DNA of 64,000 bases from Akkermansia muciniphila (GTDB lineage: Bacteria > Verrucomicrobiota > Verrucomicrobiia > Verrucomicrobiales > Akkermansiaceae): assembly GCA_945890645.1 (NCBI GenBank), contig CAMDCV010000012.1:1-64000 (forward strand). The letters run 5' to 3'. Positions 61,148 to 64,000 of the stretch are shown piece after piece. The notes under the pieces were generated by a model, which saw nothing but the letters and a program-made list of their open reading frames with translations, ran no database searches and had not been told where the DNA came from. Position 1 is the stretch's first letter; each line of letters starts with the position of its first letter. The position numbers and the translations under genes were made by a program.

Positions 61148-62386
61148 TTATAGAGGCAATTTGGTATGGCGTCGGACGAGATCCAGCACGGATTGACTAA
61201 CAGCTTTTTTGAAACCATTGCGATCGCGCAGATGAAAGACTTTTTCCGTGATTGTCGGCAGGTTTCTTCTCGCAAACGCCAACCACGCCGTGCCCACGGG
61301 TTTTTCTGGGGTTCCACCGCTAGGCCCAGCGATGCCCGTGACCGCCACCGCCACATCGGCAAGGGATACGCGCAACGCTCCTTCTGCCATTTGCCGCGCG
61401 ACCTCTTCACTGACGGCACCGCATTGCTGCAAAACGTTTTCTTCAACTCCCAGAATTTCAACCTTCGATCGATTCGCATATGTCACAAATCCATGCGTAA
61501 AAACATCGCTACATCCTGGCACATCGGTCAAACGCGATGCCACTAGACCGCCCGTGCAACTTTCCGCCGTGGCTAGTTTCATTCCCTGTTTACGCAATTG
61601 CCGCAACACCACCGCCTCTAACGAAGTCCCATCATCACTGACTAGATTGGCCGCAAAGGCAGCCTCTGCGATCCCCCGACTCCGCAATACAGCCTCTTCA
61701 CTTCCAATCAAACGTAGATCTACCTCACCGATGCGCGCGCAATAGCCATATTCCAAGCCATTAACTCCCGCCAATTGATCATCGATCGCTTGATGAAAAT
61801 CACTTTCGCCAATGCCGGTGAATTTCATTTCCAACATCTTACGATCTGACGAGACACCCGCCAAGGCCCGCAAACGTGGTTCCACTTCAGCAAAAAACAT
61901 CGGATACAATTCACGCGGGGGTCCGGGCAATAAGAAAATCGCGCAGGGTCGGATCGGATTCAAACGCGGCGGCACATAAATCCCGGGTGCCGTGCCATTC
62001 CCATTGGGTAACACATCGGCACCCACGGGAGACTGCGCTTGCTTGCGGTTGGAAGGAGCCATCACTTTTTTTCGCGTGGCAAAAAAGGCTTCGAGCGAAC
62101 GCAGAGCCGCTTCATCTTCGATCAATTCACAGCCTAACACCGCCGCCGTCGCTTCGCGCGTAATGTCATCGCTTGTCGGGCCCAATCCGCCAGTAATGAT
62201 GACTACATCACTGCGTCGCACCGATTCTGAGAGCGTTTCCTCGATGGTTGCGCCATCAGGAATCGTGATTTGTCGAGCCACGCGAAGCCCTAGTCGAAAC
62301 AACTCGCGTCCCAGCCAAGTGCCGTGAGTGTTCTGCGTATTTCCTAACAGCAATTCCGTTCCCGTATTGATGATTTCGATGTGCAC
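61148..62386 (-). CDS. cinA: CinA-family protein (competence/damage-inducible)
   Basis: IEIINTGTELLLGNTQNTHG; GGLGPTSDDITREA; LATAESCTGGLVASRLTDVPGCSDVF; GTG at 62386. Confidence 0.95.
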   Translation of the reverse strand: MHIEIINTGTELLLGNTQNTHGTWLGRELFRLGLRVARQITIPDGATIEETLSESVRRSDVVIITGGLGPTSDDITREATAAVLGCELIEDEAALRSLEAFFATRKKVMAPSNRKQAQSPVGADVLPNGNGTAPGIYVPPRLNPIRPCAIFLLPGPPRELYPMFFAEVEPRLRALAGVSSDRKMLEMKFTGIGESDFHQAIDDQLAGVNGLEYGYCARIGEVDLRLIGSEEAVLRSRGIAEAAFAANLVSDDGTSLEAVVLRQLRKQGMKLATAESCTGGLVASRLTDVPGCSDVFTHGFVTYANRSKVEILGVEENVLQQCGAVSEEVARQMAEGALRVSLADVAVAVTGIAGPSGGTPEKPVGTAWLAFARRNLPTITEKVFHLRDRNGFKKAVSQSVLDLVRRHTKLPL

Positions 62387-62436
62387 GCCCCCACCATGCA
62401 CGGGAAATAATCCGACGCAACCACGGAGTGGCAAAG

Positions 62437-63906
62437 TTACGGAGCCGCTTCCTCGATGATTTGCTCGCGGGTTTTGATATCGAGAATTAAGCGGTTTGTG
62501 CCAAGCTCATTGGCTACCTTACCACTTACGCGAACGCGTTTGCCTTCTAGCCCACCTAGTTCACTCACCGACATACCTTCCACGCCCAGATTGGTGAGAT
62601 ATCGGCCAATGATTTTTTCGGGGGCTGGCCCATCTAACATGATATAGAGGGTCTTACTCGTACTACTGAGTTTCACCTCTTTGACAGGTGCAACGATGAC
62701 AACTTCCTCACCCATCTGCTGGCGAAGAAGCTCGACTTCTCCGGGCGCATATTCTGATTTTTTCGGCTGCGCCGGAACGGTGGGCGTGGGTTTTTTGGGA
62801 GGGATGGGCGAAGCCGCAGCCGCTTGTTGCTGTAGGGCTAGGGCTTTGCGCTCGATTTCCGCACGCATTTGATCTTCTTCCGAGAGGGAACGAGTTTTTT
62901 CCTCTTCTCTAACGACTGGCGCTGCTGGGGTATTGGTCGTTACCGCAGGAGTCACTTTCTCGGTCGGATTGCTGGCAGGGGCGACTTTCGTCACGACAGG
63001 ACTGGGAGGCGTCCCCTGTTGATTATTCAAGAACATTACGATTCCGATGGCGAGACCGGCCACGACGACGATACCACCAAAGACAAACCAAACTGTGCTG
63101 CCACCGCTTTTAGCGGAAGCGAGGGAAACGGGAGTAGAGGGCGCGGACGGTGTGGCGAGTGCGGTCGAGAGAGCTACCGAAGGTGCGATCGTTTTTTGCG
63201 GAACGGCACCCCCATTCAAAACATCCATTGCCTGAGCAGGACTCAGCTCACGACTTTTTGCCGCGCGCATCCAACCACTCAATAGTCCCGCCGTGCTACC
63301 CGTCATGACTCGACCAGACCAACCCATGGTCGCTTCCACTAGCGCCGCCAGTTCTTTTACGCCACCGACGCCGGGGCGAAGTCCCAACCATTTCATGGGA
63401 TCCACACCAAAGCGAAACTGCTCCACATCTCCGATGACTTCGACATCCTCCGGTTGTAAAACCAACCATTCAGCCACCTGACCAAAGATTTTTTCCAAGT
63501 CTAACATCAGCGCTAAAGCCGACTCAGCCAACAAACGCCCCTGCGCCACATTTAACGTTGCGGAGGCACAGGCCTCCCGCAAGCTCGGAGAGCTGCGGAT
63601 TTCGGTGACCAGGAATGGCATGCCATCCACGGGGTCACAACCACCTTCGATGACGCGCCGGAGACTAGGATGGTTCAACTCCTTCATGCGTTCCACCGCC
63701 TGACCATAGGCAATTAATTCATCGCCCTCTAATCCGCCTTCTTCCGCACCGAAAGGAAAAAACCGCTGCAACAAAACTTCGCTTCCCGACTGCGTGTCCA
63801 TGGCTAGGAACACCGCGCCGGTGCTATCCTGTGAAACCATTTCCTCAATTTGAAAGCGCCTGCTTGACACATTGAAATTCCTATCATCGTGAAGACGTGA
63901 CGACAA
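62437..63906 (-). CDS. Kinase-like (probable pseudokinase) membrane protein with C-terminal OB-like domain
   Basis: N-terminal FQIEEMVSQDSTGAVFLAMDTQSGSEVLLQRFFPFG; TM VWFVFGGIVVVAGLAIGIVMFL; C-terminal LEGKRVRVSGKVANELGTNRLILDIKTREQI. TTG start uncertain. Confidence 0.6.
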   Translation of the reverse strand: MSSRLHDDRNFNVSSRRFQIEEMVSQDSTGAVFLAMDTQSGSEVLLQRFFPFGAEEGGLEGDELIAYGQAVERMKELNHPSLRRVIEGGCDPVDGMPFLVTEIRSSPSLREACASATLNVAQGRLLAESALALMLDLEKIFGQVAEWLVLQPEDVEVIGDVEQFRFGVDPMKWLGLRPGVGGVKELAALVEATMGWSGRVMTGSTAGLLSGWMRAAKSRELSPAQAMDVLNGGAVPQKTIAPSVALSTALATPSAPSTPVSLASAKSGGSTVWFVFGGIVVVAGLAIGIVMFLNNQQGTPPSPVVTKVAPASNPTEKVTPAVTTNTPAAPVVREEEKTRSLSEEDQMRAEIERKALALQQQAAAASPIPPKKPTPTVPAQPKKSEYAPGEVELLRQQMGEEVVIVAPVKEVKLSSTSKTLYIMLDGPAPEKIIGRYLTNLGVEGMSVSELGGLEGKRVRVSGKVANELGTNRLILDIKTREQIIEEAAP

Positions 63907-63915
63907 CTCTCATTA

Positions 63916-64000
63916 TCAAAAATTTGCATCCAAATGACGAAGCACATCTAACAAACGCACCACGGGCATTCCGACCACATTCGAGAAATCACCACGTATT
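63916..64000 (-). CDS. maf: Maf-like nucleotide pyrophosphatase, C-terminal end (partial)
   Basis: Reverse-strand IRGDFSNVVGMPVVRLLDVLRHLDANF*. Confidence 0.7.
   Translation of the reverse strand, partial: IRGDFSNVVGMPVVRLLDVLRHLDANF

Overview
The window looks like one continuous stretch of bacterial chromosome. Its gene content and intergenic repeat style suggest Verrucomicrobiota, but that placement is an inference and was not tested. Most of it is core metabolism and housekeeping: thiC with a TPP riboswitch, dus, ctaB, hisI, rplS, carA, purA, trpG/trpE, MATE, phoA-like, thrE-like, yqeY, xthA, moxR-like, Na+/H+ antiporter, ribE, clpX, rhaB-like, hemB, cysS, rpsP, amidase, queF, hom, nadE, cinA, and the C-terminus of maf at the right edge. 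An arsRDA-ACR3-arsC operon is complete. The less ordinary parts are: (i) an AT-richer accessory stretch (~24.1-28.65 kb) with a NUDIX gene, three orphan small genes and a 624-aa secreted protein carrying a duplicated motif (SDWSYERYK..Q..NW); (ii) an HNH endonuclease + RtcB RNA-ligase pair preceded by a small ORF and an intrinsic terminator; (iii) a family of palindromic repeats, one copy translated in frame inside ArsA; (iv) a recurring TTGCNN-N15-17-TANNNT promoter lying only 6-10 nt before start codons, implying many leaderless mRNAs; (v) several unusual domain architectures (pseudokinase-TM-C-terminal domain, thioredoxin-like-SHD1). I saw no tRNA, rRNA, CRISPR array or prophage. All product calls come from reading motifs by eye; no database search was run.
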